A stretch of 64,000 nt of DNA from Tachypleus tridentatus (GCF_004210375.1 NW_027467782.1:37685771-37749770), one strand, 5' to 3'; shown: positions 11,610-23,463, counted from the first letter of the stretch. The notes: generated by a model not told the origin, from the sequence alone. Numbers and translations are program-made.

Positions 11610-12190
11610 AAAGGTGATGTTTTCTTATGATTACTGTAATTGTGTTTTATGTCGTTAGGCGATGTTTTCTTATGATTACTGTAATTGTGTTTTATGTCGT
11701 TAGGCGATGTTTTCTTATGATTACTGTAATTGTGTTTTATGTCGTTAGGCGATGTTTTCTTATGATTACTGTAATTGTGTTTTATGTCGTTAGGCGATGT
11801 TTTCTTATAATTACTGTAATGGTGTTTTATGTCATTAGGTGATGTTTTCTTATGATTACTGTAATGATGTTTTATGTCATTAGGTGATGTTTCCTTATAA
11901 TTACTGTAATGGTGTTTTATGTCATTAGGTGATGTTTCCTTATGGTTATTGTAATGGTGTTTTATGTCATTAGGTGATCTTTCCTTGTGATTACTGTAAT
12001 GGTGTTTGATGTCATTAGGTGATGTTTCCTTATGATTACTGTAATGGCGTTTGATGTCATTAAGTGATCTTTCCTTGTGATTACTGTAATGTTTTTTGTT
12101 ACTATGTGATCTGTTCTTGTAATTACAAAAATGGTGTTTTATGTCATTAGGTGATGTTTCCTTATGGTTACTGTAACACTGTTTTATGCA
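11610..12190. repeat. 45 bp minisatellite
   Basis: About 12-13 units containing GATGTTTTCTTATGATTACT and GTGTTTTATGTCGTTAGG. The first four are nearly identical and the later ones drift. Because 45 is a multiple of three, it creates a repetitive open frame that is not a gene. It lies in the intron between SLC6 exons 6 and 5. Confidence 0.92.
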
Positions 12191-12233
12191 ATCTTTCCTT
12201 TCTTTCCAAGTTTTATTTTAGTTTAAATCTTAC

Positions 12234-12366
12234 CTTGCCACTTCTCAGTAGACCTTTCCAGATGACGAAATAAACCACAAACCAGGCAAGTAACAAACAC
12301 AAACTCAGTTCCATGTTCTCACCTCCCAAGTCATGTAATCCCGAAGTAATCTGTAATGTTCGACGC
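12234..12366 (-). CDS. SLC6 exon 5: TM4
   Basis: 133 bp, acceptor tttgaag, donor gtaaga. The first base completes the GAG codon from exon 4, then [20 protein letters not shown] and the TM4 segment [19 protein letters not shown]. Residues and length match the equivalent exon of vertebrate GAT-type genes. No lesion seen. Confidence 0.88.
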
Positions 12367-13514
12367 CTTCAAAAGAGTAATAAATACTGTTTTATTGAAA
12401 TGTACTATTAAACCAATTTCAGTTAAGATTTCATAATTTTAATTTTGAGTATTAAATGATAAAACTGTCTACTATGGTATTGTAAGTACCTTTCAAGCCA
12501 ATAATAGAAACAAGGAAGGTTATTTAAAAACCAATTATACCTAGAAATATATGTCCTAAAATTTATCTTACAAGATTAACAATAACAAGGTTAACTGGGT
12601 CACAAGGTACATGGTGCATCATAACTGGCACATGAGGTGTCCATTATTATTACAGTCATTGTTAGTTGAGTCTATTCCAAGATGTAGCTGCAGTAAGCAT
12701 CATCTGTTTTGAACAGAATTTTGCACACTAATCTCATATTGTGAAAAGGAAGAGAAACAAATGCAATGGTAGTTTGTGAGAATAGTGACTCACATGCAAA
12801 ATAATTTTGAAACACTATTTCTAAACTTCCCTAATTAAAACATGTGTACCTTTGGAGGAAGTGTGCTTCCCCTAGAACAATTACCTTTTTACGTATAATG
12901 ACTTTGAATGATGTGCTTGTATTTTAACCAACTTCTACAAAATATACGTATAACAAACATTATAACAGAATTAAAATTAAACAGTTATTTTGAATTATCA
13001 ATCTTATTTCTAAACCATGAGTCACAACAAATAATGTAAGTGGCCATTGCATTATGTTGTCAGATAAAATCCAGACACTGATGTCAGACTAGTCATCAGG
13101 TATGTAAAATCATTTAAGGGTTAGAATTTGAGTGCTTAGAAACGTAATATCTCAACTCCTACTGCCTTTCATAGGGCTGCAGCCAATTGTGAGAAGGCAG
13201 TTATGCTTAATATTCAGATACAACCTTAAAAGCATCCTAAAAATTCTAAAAGTTAAAACTTCCAACCTCCACTCTTTTATTTAAAAATGATATTAAACTT
13301 AATTTAATCAAATTTAATATTAAACTTTTAATAGAAAGATGTTTAAATTTAAAATTTAACAATTATTTTACAAATATTTAAATTTTCTATCATTTATATA
13401 AAAAAACTTCTATTATTATTAATTTTAGCTGTTAACATATTTATTAAAAGAAGTATCTTACATTCTCATACAAATTATCAAAAGTAATCATTTTTTTATA
13501 TTTTTACATTGTTA

Positions 13515-13610
13515 GTAGCTATTAAGCACAAAGTTACACATTGAGATATCTGTTTCTTGCATTATAAGTCTTCAGACAAACCGTTATGCCACTTGGAAGC
13601 CACCTTTACT
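13515..13610 (-). repeat. SINE-C relic
   Basis: Decayed copy of a third SINE type whose common form reads AAGCACAAAGCTACACAATG then GGGCTATCTGTGCTCTGCC on this orientation. Only part is recognisable. Confidence 0.45.
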
Positions 13611-14292
13611 TTTTTTTTTTTTTTACTATTACGAGTATTTATTTCAATTAAAATTCTAATACAAATAATTTTATTTAAAAATCAGTAGTTTTGTTTTGAA
13701 AATCATTGTATAATTCATAAGAATAAAAAGTTTCTTCTTCAAAATATTTTCCTCTTTTTATTAGTAGATTTACATTGTATAATTTTCCAAGATAGTTATT
13801 TTGACATCAGTAAATGAATGTTTGTTAATGGAATCTATTTCAATAGAATTGGAAAGATCTTTATTACTCTGAGATCTTCCTAGATTGAAACTTAAATGTA
13901 AAGGATTAGTTGTTTGTTCTACACACTTAAACCACATATATTATAAGTTAGTAAATAAATTATATTATCATTTTACACAGTGGTATATCTTAAAATCCAT
14001 TGTGGCTGGACAAGTTAAACATCTTAGACTATCGACAATATATATTTCATAAATTAAAGTAGAAAATATAAATTACCGGTAAACTGTTAAGTGGACTAAA
14101 AACCAGTGTACAAATGTGGAAAATGAATAAAAATAAAATTGTGTTGATAGAAAATAGTTATTTAATTGTACTCCCATTGTAATATATATATATACATAGA
14201 AAACAATATTTTGAGAACACTAGATCCAAATACGACTCATTTATTGATCGAAAATAACAGATTCATCTGAAAAATAAAAAAATTAAACCTAC

Positions 14293-14518
14293 TCCCAGAA
14301 TTTGGTTACAGGTGATTTTGCTTCGGTGGCTGTAATTTTGAGATTCGTGATGTTGGTTCCCTCTTTCATACAGTATTTTGTGTTCTACAAATTACCACAC
14401 GATTCCCAAGGCAGTTGTGGCGTCATTGAAAACACGAAGTAGAATAAAGTCCAAGCTATTATCACCACGTGGTAGATATTAGAGAGACAAATGATGACCA
14501 TTGAAGCAAATCCAATTC
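14293..14518 (-). CDS. SLC6 exon 4: TM3 and extracellular loop 2, in-frame TAG
   Basis: Acceptor ttttactag, donor gtaggt, 226 bp. It encodes GIGFASMVIICLSNIY (TM3), then LPWESCGN, where the family has two Trp codons; here they read TTG and TAG (14385-14390). After this comes NTKYCMKEGTNITNL, keeping the second loop cysteine and a possible N-glycosylation site, and finally VTKFWE. The frame is open on both sides of the stop. The open frame through this region starts further upstream, but that extra part is intron. Confidence 0.8.
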
Positions 14519-14641
14519 CTAGTAAAAGTATAGATTTCATAATATAAGAACTGTTGACATATTTGAGACACAAGTATGAGTTATATATATCCGGAAAAGG
14601 TGAAAAATACTAAGGCGCTAGAAGTAAACAACAATAGCTAC

Positions 14642-14773
14642 CTTTACAGATAGAAATCAAATTCCAGACCCCGATACCACCAATGCTGAGGTACTAACCA
14701 ATGGCCACTTCCAGGAAGAATAGAGGAGCAGCACACAAGACTAAACAGATGAGGTAGGGAAACAAAAATGCCC
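14642..14773 (-). CDS. SLC6 exon 3: end of TM1b and TM2, in-frame TAG
   Basis: 132 bp between acceptor tatttag and donor gtagct. It encodes AFLFPYLICLVLCAAPLFFL, then EVAIG, a stop, and YLSIGGIGVW. The stop (TAG at 14694-14696) replaces the Gln of the G-Q motif that is nearly invariant in SLC6 (CAG to TAG, one transition). The residues after the stop keep the family consensus, so the lesion is recent or is a base-call error. The first two bases complete the GGG codon begun in exon 2. Confidence 0.8.
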
Positions 14774-14879
14774 CTAAATAACAAACAACAACATATAATC
14801 TATCAGAACCATCGATTTAACATTTAGTAAGGTAAAGGTTTCATGTATATTATGTTGGATTAAACCACAAGACACATAC

Positions 14880-15101
14880 CTCCACCATTTTCATAACACA
14901 AGTATGGAAATCGCCATACGTTGCCAAGACTGACAGCGTAGCTTATGCAGCTGAAAATAAAGCCCAGTTTTCCTACCCATTCCCCACGTTCTGGTTCGTT
15001 CTTTTATCTGACTTTCTTACCGACTGGTCATCAGTTGTTGTGATATTTTCACCCCTTTTCTACACTGACGATTTCTGATTTTTCATTTTTGGGAGCCATT
15101 T
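14880..15101 (-). CDS. SLC6 exon 2: N-tail and TM1, two frameshifts
   Basis: The acceptor ttattcaag and donor gtatgt bound 222 bp. The 5' half encodes a charged N-tail ([15 protein letters not shown]...) and the 3' half TM1 with [27 protein letters not shown] and CYENGGG. The two halves are not in one frame. Removing one G from the G4 run at 15052-15055 and adding one A at the A4 run at 15002-15005 gives one open frame through an acidic linker ([11 protein letters not shown]). Both lesions are homopolymer length changes that cancel out. In TM1, Ser stands at two positions that are Gly in vertebrate GAT1 (before Tyr, and in the G-L-G-N motif). Confidence 0.8.
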
Positions 15102-16149
15102 CTTGAATAAAGTCACAAATTTTCTACATTTTAATAAAAATTGAAACTGTAAAAAAACAAGAGCATAATAATGTATTGTATTTACTAAAAAATATTACAT
15201 GAAGATAAACGTAATTATTATAAGAAATAATTAATTAATAGATTTTATTTGTATCACAGTTAGTACTTAAGAATGCTAACATAGTATTGGTGATATTAAA
15301 TATGTATATATATATCATCAGAGAAATTACGTACAACTATACTGATGGAGGCATTACTTAATATCATATAGAGGTATCTATATTTTATCAGAAATATTAC
15401 TTATGCAGAATTATATATTATTATAAATATACGTAACTAATGCCAATAATAATGCAATAATTCACAGCCGTCGGCCAAGATACACCACTGATATACATTG
15501 TGTAATATTTATCAAAGCATAAAAATATCCAAAAATCACGAAAATGTGTGACGTAACTAAAACTAACATTTAACCTAATAGATAACACTAAATTAACACC
15601 CTTTGGTATTTACTACCCGACTCTGCACGGCAATTATAAGCGGTATACTTCCAAGATGTTTAACGTACGCTAATAGGTCGTACTGGCTTTGTCGCACCAA
15701 TCAGTATTGACACAGTCACTGTGGTCAACCATAGCTGTATCTTATGTAAATGACATCTTCTGTCACTGCATTTTTAAAATTGCAGTAATTATATATTTGT
15801 AATTGATGAGATTCAAACACTTGTAAACTGAACACTATTTTTAATGATTCACTGAAGACTAGTTTATCTCTGGTAAATGCAATACTGCTGTATATACCTC
15901 TATATCACCAGATATAGAGAAGTCGGTTTTTTAAATTGATAATGATCAAATTTTTATTTCCTTTCATAGTGAGGTGTCGAAGCAGAGGCATGGGTAGAAA
16001 TAGGCACGTTCCCAGATTCTATTTGACCGTGCCCCTAATTCCTAGTTGGCGTCTTGAAAAATAAAAATTGAAAATCATGATCGACAAATTGAAACGTCAA
16101 AAATTTCTGAAGATACATATGGGTCCGTTCTAGAAATCTTCTAGACATC

Positions 16150-16435
16150 TAGTGATACCTGTCCAGTCTATCCATTAGTTTGTCTGATTAGTTAATATAA
16201 ATGTCACAACATAATTCATTATTGAGTCTGCTCAGTTAATATAATAGTCCCATCCTATCTATTAGGGTCTGATTGATCAATATAATGACACAAACCTATC
16301 CAATTGTGAGTCTGATCAGTTAACATAATAGTCCTGATATATTACTGAGTAATTAGTTACCATAACAGTCCTGATGTATTGCTAAGTATTTCTAATCAGT
16401 TAACATAATAGTTCTGATCTATCCCTAAATCAGCG
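16150..16435. repeat. degenerate tandem repeat
   Basis: Five or six diverged units of about 50-60 bp with GATCAGTTAACATAATAGTC and CTATCCATTA. Confidence 0.65.
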
Positions 16436-17060
16436 GGAGCTTCACGCAATTGTACAGATTGCGTAATGTTGTCAAATATGCATATCATTTAGTAGTTGGC
16501 GCGACCTGTGATACTAATCTTATTAGAATCGACGTGTTTTGTAACATCATGAAAATATGAAAGTTGTATGTTCATATTGTATGTTACGTCAGTTAAATGG
16601 CGCAGATAACCTGGTTATTTTTATGATGAAACAGAAGTCTTATAAATGTATGGAAAATAAACAAGTACTTCGTAGGAAAGACCAAAGGTGGTGAGGTAAG
16701 AAAGAAACCCGCGAAGTACAAACTAACAATATCAAATCAGAGATCTAACTTGGAATGAATTCATAAAATACAAACGACTTTTGTATACTCTCGTGATATT
16801 ATACCTCAGTGTCATATTCTTGTAATTAAACATTAGTGGACAATGTTTGTATGTGAAATGATTGGTAAAACCGCAAACGTATTTCTAATTTTGAACAACT
16901 TTTTTATGCTGTGTTATGATTATGTTTAGAATTTTAAGAATAACTAAAGAGGTTGATACTTTATTTTAACAATAAAGGGGTGGTAGTTAGTGTTTATAAG
17001 GGTGAATCCAATTCTTAATGTATTAGTTCAAGCGCCGATATTTGAAAGTGTAAGAGCTTT

Positions 17061-17322
17061 GTTTGTTTGTTTTGTTTTGAATTTCGCACAAAGCTACTTG
17101 AGGGCTATCTGTGCTACCCGTCCCTTATTTAGCAGTGTAAGACGAGAGGGAAGACAACTAGTCATCACCACCCACCGCCAACTCTTGGGCTACTCTTTTA
17201 CCAACGAATAGTGGGATTGATCGTCACATTATAACGCCCCCACAGCTGAAAGGGCGAGCATGTTTGGCGCGACCTTCAGTATTACGAGTCGCACGCCTTA
17301 ACACGCTTGGCCATGCCGGGCC
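17061..17322 (-). repeat. SINE-A, near complete
   Basis: Minus-strand copy with the head GGCCCGGCATGGCC at 17309-17322 and the A-rich tail complement GTTTGTTTG at 17061. Confidence 0.92.
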
Positions 17323-18360
17323 GTATAATGCTAATTTCTAACATATCACTGGATACATGTGACTTACTTTTGATAAGGGTAAAGGTAACTCATAAATGAA
17401 AAGCTACGTTTAGGGTCGATAAAGATAAATCTGAATTGAAACGTAATGACGAGGCAAACGAATTTTTGTTGTTAATCTGATCCTTGATGAAGACTTGGAG
17501 AAAACTGATATTTAGTGTTGATAGTGGTTAGATTGGTTTGTAACATACTAAGAGGTTGAGTTTGAAGGTTTATAAAGGAGGGAACTCATTTTTAATTTGT
17601 ATAAGATGTCGTTTAACAATTTTACTAAGAGATAAGATGTTTCTTTAGGTGTTGATGGTACAACTAGAAGCTTTAGAAACTGAGACACTTAAAACAAAAA
17701 CATACAGAATACTAGTAAAGAATTCAGGTTTCATAGTGAAGACGTAAGACATCCTTTTTACTGTTTTGAGCTACAGCACACGAACGATATTCACGTCACA
17801 AAGGTTCTCATGCCACGTGTGGCATTGAACTTTTCTTTCACGTGGAAACTGACTCAGCTAGTTAACAATTTACTGTACACACATGTGAAATCAGACAGAC
17901 CGACGGATAACGCTGAGGAAGGTCTAGGAAAGCGTTTTAAGCCAAATAGTTAACTTTTTATGCTCGAGGTAAACCGTCTGACGGTGGAAACAATAAACAA
18001 AAACAAACAAGTACACGAGAAGAGTTCAAGATAGAACTAAACATCGACCAACTGCTCGAAGCAACACAAATTGTTTGAACTCAACAATAATACTGTGAGC
18101 GAAACTGACAGCGAATCATTCAGGTATTTATTAGCGCCTTCTAGTGATAAAGTCCGATTTTCTGTAAATATTTATCTATGCACATTTCGAGAAGTTGCAT
18201 TTATAATGGTTAGTTTATATAACTGCTTTAAGGTATTCACGTATTTCAACAGAGTACAGTGCGATAATAATTATAAAACTATGACAGTCCGTCTATGTCA
18301 ATAAAAGATTTTTTTTTTACTTTGTTATAAATTGGTCTTTTACAATACAGGAGTGTGTAT

Positions 18361-18472
18361 GTGTTTTCCTATAGCAAAGCTACATCGTGCTATCTGCTGT
18401 GTCCACCGAGTGGAATCGAACCTCTTATTTTAGCGTTGTAAGTCTAAAGACTTACTTCTGTCCCAGAGGGGG
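18361..18472 (-). repeat. SINE-B
   Basis: SINE-B is a shorter (about 120 bp) tRNA-derived family: CTAGTACAGCGGTAAGTCT, GGGTTCGATTCCC, GGTGGGCTCAGCAGATAG, then GTGGCTTTGCTATAAGAAA. This is a minus-strand copy with an altered head. Confidence 0.75.
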
Positions 18473-18584
18473 GATTATACATACATTATTCAGATACAAA
18501 TATAAGAGAGATACAAAATAAAAATGTTTATTTTATAGTAGAATGAACCATCCTCACACTTAGAGTTGAAAGTCAAGAATGGAC

Positions 18585-18900
18585 ATCACTCTTATTAATA
18601 TTTAACAATTCATTGCGTAAACAGTGTACTGTATGTTAAGTAATTGTGTGCAACATACTGTAAGCCTTATTAGTATCAAATAATACATGATGTTAAAAGT
18701 GTATTATGCGTCAATTATTCTTGTCAAAGTATAAACCTTATTCATATCTAATAATACACGGTGTTAACAATGTGCTGTGTTAAGTAATCTTGTAAAAAAT
18801 ACTATAACCTAGTAATATTTAATAATACATCGTGTTAACAGTGTGTTACATGTTCACTATTCTTGTGGAACATGCTATAAATCTTTTTAATATATAGAAA
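18585..18900. repeat. ~75 bp tandem repeat
   Basis: Four diverged units sharing CTAATAATACA..GTGTTAACA and a TTCTTGT..CATACTATAA end. Confidence 0.65.
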
Positions 18901-19834
18901 TAGATGCTGCTAAAAATGTGCAATCTAACCTATAAACAGAAATATTAATTAAGTTATAAAAATACACGATTTAAATCTGTGATAGTTTATTAATTTTTTA
19001 AGCAGTACTGTCAATGACGAAAGTATAAATTTGACTACAGAAGCTATGAACAAAACCAAACATGAAAGTCGTCAAGGGCAATATAAAGTACGCGTAAAAA
19101 AGTTTAATCCAGTTTATTTTAGTAGAGTCAGACTGTATAGTTATTTCTGGTCAAATGCCAAGGACTGCTGGCCAAGATTAATCTATCGATTTTTTCCCTT
19201 GGTACTCAGTGTCTTAAGGCCATTAACTACAGAGTTTAATAGTTTCTTGTCTATGACAAAAACTCGTTTAATTCGCATGATTTTCATTAGTAAGTGATTT
19301 TAAAGAGCTTTGGAAAAATGCTTTTTTGATTAAAAATTATTAGAGAAAGATAGTTAGAAATATTATATCCTAACGATATTAAGTAAGGAATAATGTTATT
19401 AATATCATAATTATAGATCGTTATCCTTGACCCTTCTCTTTCTGGGGCGAAGGTATTACAATCGTATCCGTGTGTGTGTATCTGTATTTCTTTAAAACTA
19501 ATAGAAAGATAAAACAAGCTGACAAATCAGTTTGGGACAGTCCCTCTTAAATTTGATCACATAAAAATCCAGATCAAGATTCTGGATAACTTCGAAGTTG
19601 TTGGGTTTTTTTTAATAATTGGAAGATAGGGTATTTTTGCAACTTGGGGTTAATAACTTTGTGAAGTGTGATCGAATTTGTATCAAATTTCATCAGTACA
19701 TTATGGCTGAGAATCATCATCACACTACAAGAAGTGATGAATGATTATGGATCTTAGAAGGATTTTCTGAGTTTTCAAAATCCCGGAAAGGGATGAGGGA
19801 GTGCAATTTCTTTAATTGCTATTCTTTTAATTTA

Positions 19835-19952
19835 GGCTCTACGCAAGTACAGCGGTATGTCTCCGAATTTACAACGCTAAAATCAGGGTTCGATTGCCGT
19901 CGGTGGGCTCAGCAGATCGCCCGATGTGATTTTGCTATAAGAAAACACACAT
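19835..19952 (+). repeat. SINE-B
   Basis: Plus-strand copy: GCAAGTACAGCGGTATGTCT, AATCAGGGTTCGATTGCC, and GATTTTGCTATAAGAAAAC at the 3' end. Confidence 0.8.
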
Positions 19953-20612
19953 TTTAATTTAGTTTACAAAAATACATTCTAATGTACCTTTAAATGTCTA
20001 TAAATGCATTAGTTCTAACTGTTGTCTTTCCCCAAGTGACTCTTCGGTATGTCTGGTAGATTATAACGTAGAAAACCGAGGTGCGATATCCGCTTGGCCA
20101 CTGTGTAGTTTTGTATGCTTAATAGCAAATAAATATAATTACTTGTAGATTTAGAATTTAGCTATCTGCAGGTCGTTACATGTATCTCACGTGCGTCATG
20201 ACACAGTTACCTAATTCCCTGCGATGTCTGTCCACATTTTTATTCTTTATCAAAGAGGTATTGCATCTGCTAAAGTAGACTTACGTCTGGGTATAAACAT
20301 TCTATCGGGCGAACTTAGTAATATCCCTGTTGGAAACTTTCTCTGTAGAGACGCAATAAAGAGGAGTAAGCTATCTCACAGGGATTAAATCTTCAGAACA
20401 CAAGTACTTAAAAACCGGAAATTGGAATACGTGTGGAGCAACTTCCGAAATAATTTCTAAGAAAACCAATGTGATAAGTGGAATGGAAGAAAAACAAATT
20501 TATTGTAGAATTAGAAGCACGTGATACTATTATACTTACAGCGATAATGATATGATCTGATATGCACGAGAACCTAGGCATCACACTCTATTGATACTAA
20601 AGAACTGTTCAT

Positions 20613-20889
20613 TTGTTTGTTTGTTTTGAATTTTGCGCAAAGCTACGCGAGGGCTATCTGTGCTAGCCGTTACTAATTTAGCAGTGTAAGGCTAGAGGGA
20701 AAGCAACTAGTCATCACCACCCACCGCCATTTCTTGGGCTACTCTTTTAACAATTAATAGTGGGATTGACGGTAACATTATAACGTATCCGCAGCTGAAA
20801 GGGCGAGCATGTTTGGTGTCGACCGGGATTTGAACTCGCGACCCTCAGATTACGAGTCGAGTGCCTTAACCATCTGGCTATGTCAGGCC
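20613..20889 (-). repeat. SINE-A, near complete
   Basis: Minus-strand copy. Its promoter-like B box (GGATTTGAACTCGCG on the plus strand) and head complement (TATGTCAGGCC) are visible. Confidence 0.9.
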
Positions 20890-21884
20890 GACTAACGAAT
20901 CAGAAGAGGTGAAAAATGTATCAATAAAAAAAACACGTATTATATACAAATCAAAATAATTATTTTTTATTCGAGGATGGTCACGTAAAAAACAGTATTT
21001 AAGAATATTTTGGTATGTTTCGGACTATAAACAATTTAAAATTGTAAGTCACAGTTTGAAATTGCATATACTATGACAGTTTCCTTAGGATATCTATTCC
21101 TTGCTCATAAGACAAATAAATAAATAGGAAAACAAAACTCGGTCACTGTGAAATAAACAACCATAAAGGGTGCTAATTATTAAATAGTTGTTCAGGATCT
21201 AATTAATCTACGCTATAGATACCAGTGCGATCTGAAACATTTATATAAATCAATAAAAAGTAAGCATTTGAAAGAGCAAGCTGTGTAGACAGGGAAAATA
21301 AGGTATATCTTGTGGAAAGAATCACAATATAAATCTAGCTACATTATCTCAGGTATAACACAAACTCTAGATATATGGTCTAACGTACAATTCCAACAAA
21401 ACAACAACAAAAAAAAAAACAAGTACATTCTAAACTGTAACAAAGTAACGTTCCAAAACTTCCAAAAATCAAAATTTACGTATTGAAATAGATCACAGTT
21501 ACTATTTTTTACTTTATTTTTATAAATGAGAAGATATTATTTAAACGTTTTTATTTTTAAAAAAGCAGCCCCCTGGTTAAGTATTTAAAAATTATTACAT
21601 CAAGAAACATTTTAAAATTAACTATGGTGCATGGATGTTTCAGTCATATTCTAATTTATCGATTTCAAGACACTTAAATATTCTAAGGTGGAATAATGGT
21701 TATTAAACGTCTTATTTTAAAGAAAAAAATGTTAAATTATTTAGTACTGACGTTTTAATAATTAGATAAGAGAGAATCATTTACTTATGATTTAAAATAT
21801 AAAAACATGTTAAAACAAAATACTTAAAGTCACTCACCTGTTTAATGTTACTCTTCAAAAATAACTAATTTCCGAAGTCGATGA

Positions 21885-22302
21885 TACTGCTAATAATGAA
21901 ACAAACTGGTATAAACACTTCTTGTTTTCATACTGCTAATAATGAAACAAACTGGTATAAACACTTTTTGTTTTTATACTGCTAATAATGAAACAAACTG
22001 GTATAAACACTTCTTGTTTTCATACTGTTAACATTGAAACAAACTAGTATAAACACTTAGTTCTTATACAGCTAATAATGAAACAAACTTCTATAAATAC
22101 TTCTCAGTTCTTATACAGTTAATAATGAAACAAACTTGTATAAATACTTCTCAGTTCTTATATAGCTAATAATGAAACAAACTGGTATAAATACTTCTCA
22201 GTACTTATACAATTAATAATGGAACAAACTGGTATCAACACTTCTTAGTTCTTATACAATTAATAATGGAACAAACTGGTATTAACACTTCTTAGTTCTT
22301 TT
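21885..22302. repeat. ~47 bp minisatellite
   Basis: Eight to nine units of GCTAATAATGAAACAAACTG and GTATAAACACTTCTTGTTTT / CTTAGTTCTTATACA. Confidence 0.9.
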
Positions 22303-22321
22303 GAGAATAAGTGCTGAAAAT

Positions 22322-22605
22322 GCTGAAGTTTGTTTGTTTTGGAATTTCGCACAAAGCTACTCGAGGGCTATCTGTGCTAGCCGTCCCTAATTTAGCAGTG
22401 TAAGACTAGAGGGAAGGCAGCTTGTCATCACCACCCACCGCCAACTCTTGGGCTACTCTTTTACCAACGAATAGTGGGATTAACCGTCACTTATAACGCC
22501 CCCACGGCTGGGAAGGCGAGCATGTTTAGCGCGACGCAGGCGCAAACCCGCGACCCTCGGATTACGAGTCGCACGCCTTACGCGCTCGGCCATGCCAGGT
22601 CCCTA
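22322..22605 (-). repeat. SINE-A with 13 bp target duplication
   Basis: A complete minus-strand copy bounded by AAGTGCTGAAAAT at 22309-22321 and 22606-22618. The target duplication shows retrotransposition and fixes the ends. Confidence 0.93.
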
Positions 22606-22875
22606 AAGTGCTGAAAATCGAGTTCAGTATTATGACTTGTACAGGAGCGAAACGACTGATGCCCAGCGATCAATATAAAGCACGTGATAAAATTTTGAAA
22701 GACAGTTATATTTACTAAAACAAAGTAACTGTACACATAAAAATGAAAAAAAAAAAAACAGAAATGACTGAAGTCTCCGATTTTGTCAATTGTTAAATAT
22801 AACTTGTCAACAACGAGCAAAACAAAACGTGTCTTCAGAGTGTCTACTCATGTAAACTTGGTAAGTCTTTCTCAC

Positions 22876-22933
22876 CGGCACGTTCTTCAACTTCAAGATT
22901 TTCATTCACTTTGTGTTTAACAATAGTTCCCAT
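22876..22933 (-). CDS. SLC6 exon 1 (start exon)
   Basis: The ATG at 22933 sits in AAAATGG, a good animal start context. The exon encodes 19 hydrophilic, acidic residues beginning MGTIVKHKVNEN and ending EVEERA, then one base before the donor gtgaga. That single base (G) joins AA of the next exon as GAA, so the frame carries straight into exon 2. The charged, membrane-free N-terminus suits the cytosolic N-tail of SLC6 proteins. Intron 1 is about 7.8 kb. The assignment rests on phase agreement and strand, not on homology, because N-tails are poorly conserved. Confidence 0.55.
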
Positions 22934-22976
22934 TTTGCTGCCTGGGATCGCTAGTGGAGTAACGACCGAGTTTCTC

Positions 22977-22981
22977 ATTGG
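22977..22981 (-). promoter_or_regulatory. possible CCAAT box upstream of SLC6 start
   Basis: The minus strand reads AACCAATGAGA about 45 bp upstream of the start codon of exon 1. No transcription start is known, so this is only a motif match in a plausible place. Confidence 0.2.
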
Positions 22982-23282
22982 TTGCTACTGATAAGCAGGG
23001 AAATTTCCATTGAGGATGTGAGTGAAGGCGCGAAAGATGTACATGTTACCACGTGGTAGTACGTGAGCTGTAATGTAAAGCAGCACAATCGTATGATTCA
23101 ATGTCGAGCACTCGCAGCGACAGAAATAAAAAACAAAACAAAATCATATCTATATTTCACAAACAGAATGATCACCAGTAGCTGATTAAATCAACATAAC
23201 TACTACATACACTTTTTCACAAACCTTAACTTCCAAGAAAAATAAACAGAATTCTTGGTAAGCTTACTATTCACAGACCTTA

Positions 23283-23445
23283 ACATTAGGAGATGACAGT
23301 TTGTTATTACTTATATTAAGACACGACAATTTGTTGTTACTAATATTAAGACACAAAAATTTGGTATTACTAATATTAGAAGGTGACTTTGTTATTACTC
23401 AAATTAAAATGACCGTTTGTTATTACTCAGGTATGACTCTTTGCT
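23283..23445. repeat. ~30 bp tandem repeat
   Basis: Five imperfect units of TTGTTATTACTAATATTAAG plus ACACGACAA. Confidence 0.8.
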
Positions 23446-23463
23446 ATTCAGTACTAGCTGTTG

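Larger units (their letters stand above)
15102..22875. other. SLC6 intron 1
   Basis: 7.8 kb between the start exon and exon 2. It holds two SINE-A copies near its middle and one near its 5' end, two SINE-B copies, and three tandem arrays. An open frame at 18071-18304 is not recognised and has no flanking splice evidence. Confidence 0.5.
5877..22933 (-). pseudogene. SLC6 Na+/Cl- dependent transporter, 11 exons, damaged 5' part, 3' exons not found
   Basis: Eleven minus-strand exons join in phase into about 496 codons covering the N-terminus and TM1-TM10 of an SLC6 neurotransmitter/osmolyte symporter. Signatures seen in order: [16 protein letters not shown] (TM1), PLFFLEVAIG (TM2), LPWESCGN (EL2), [14 protein letters not shown] (TM4), FIRGVTLEGA (TM5), LGSYNKF (TM6), INPATSIFAG (TM7), [19 protein letters not shown] (TM8), DYYSASGM (TM10). 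These match best the GABA/taurine/creatine/betaine branch; the substrate cannot be told. Family members have about 600-640 residues and 12 TMs, so TM11, TM12 and the tail are missing here. Lesions: an extra G in G4 (15052-15055) and a lacking A in A4 (15002-15005) in exon 2, TAG at 14694-14696 in exon 3, and TAG at 14385-14387 in exon 4. Exons 5-11 are intact. Either a decaying duplicate or a real gene with assembly errors; I cannot decide between them. Confidence 0.7.

Noticed and set aside
11627-11842. Repetitive 71-codon open frame, MITVIVFYVVRRCFL repeated
   Set aside because: Product of a 45 bp minisatellite whose period is a multiple of three; it lies within an SLC6 intron.
14519-14573. 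Met start of the open frame covering SLC6 exon 4
   Set aside because: The AG at 14519-14520 gives exact phase with exon 3, so the upstream residues of that frame are intron.
18071-18304. 77-codon plus-strand open frame in SLC6 intron 1
   Set aside because: No homology recognised and no splice or promoter support; could be chance.
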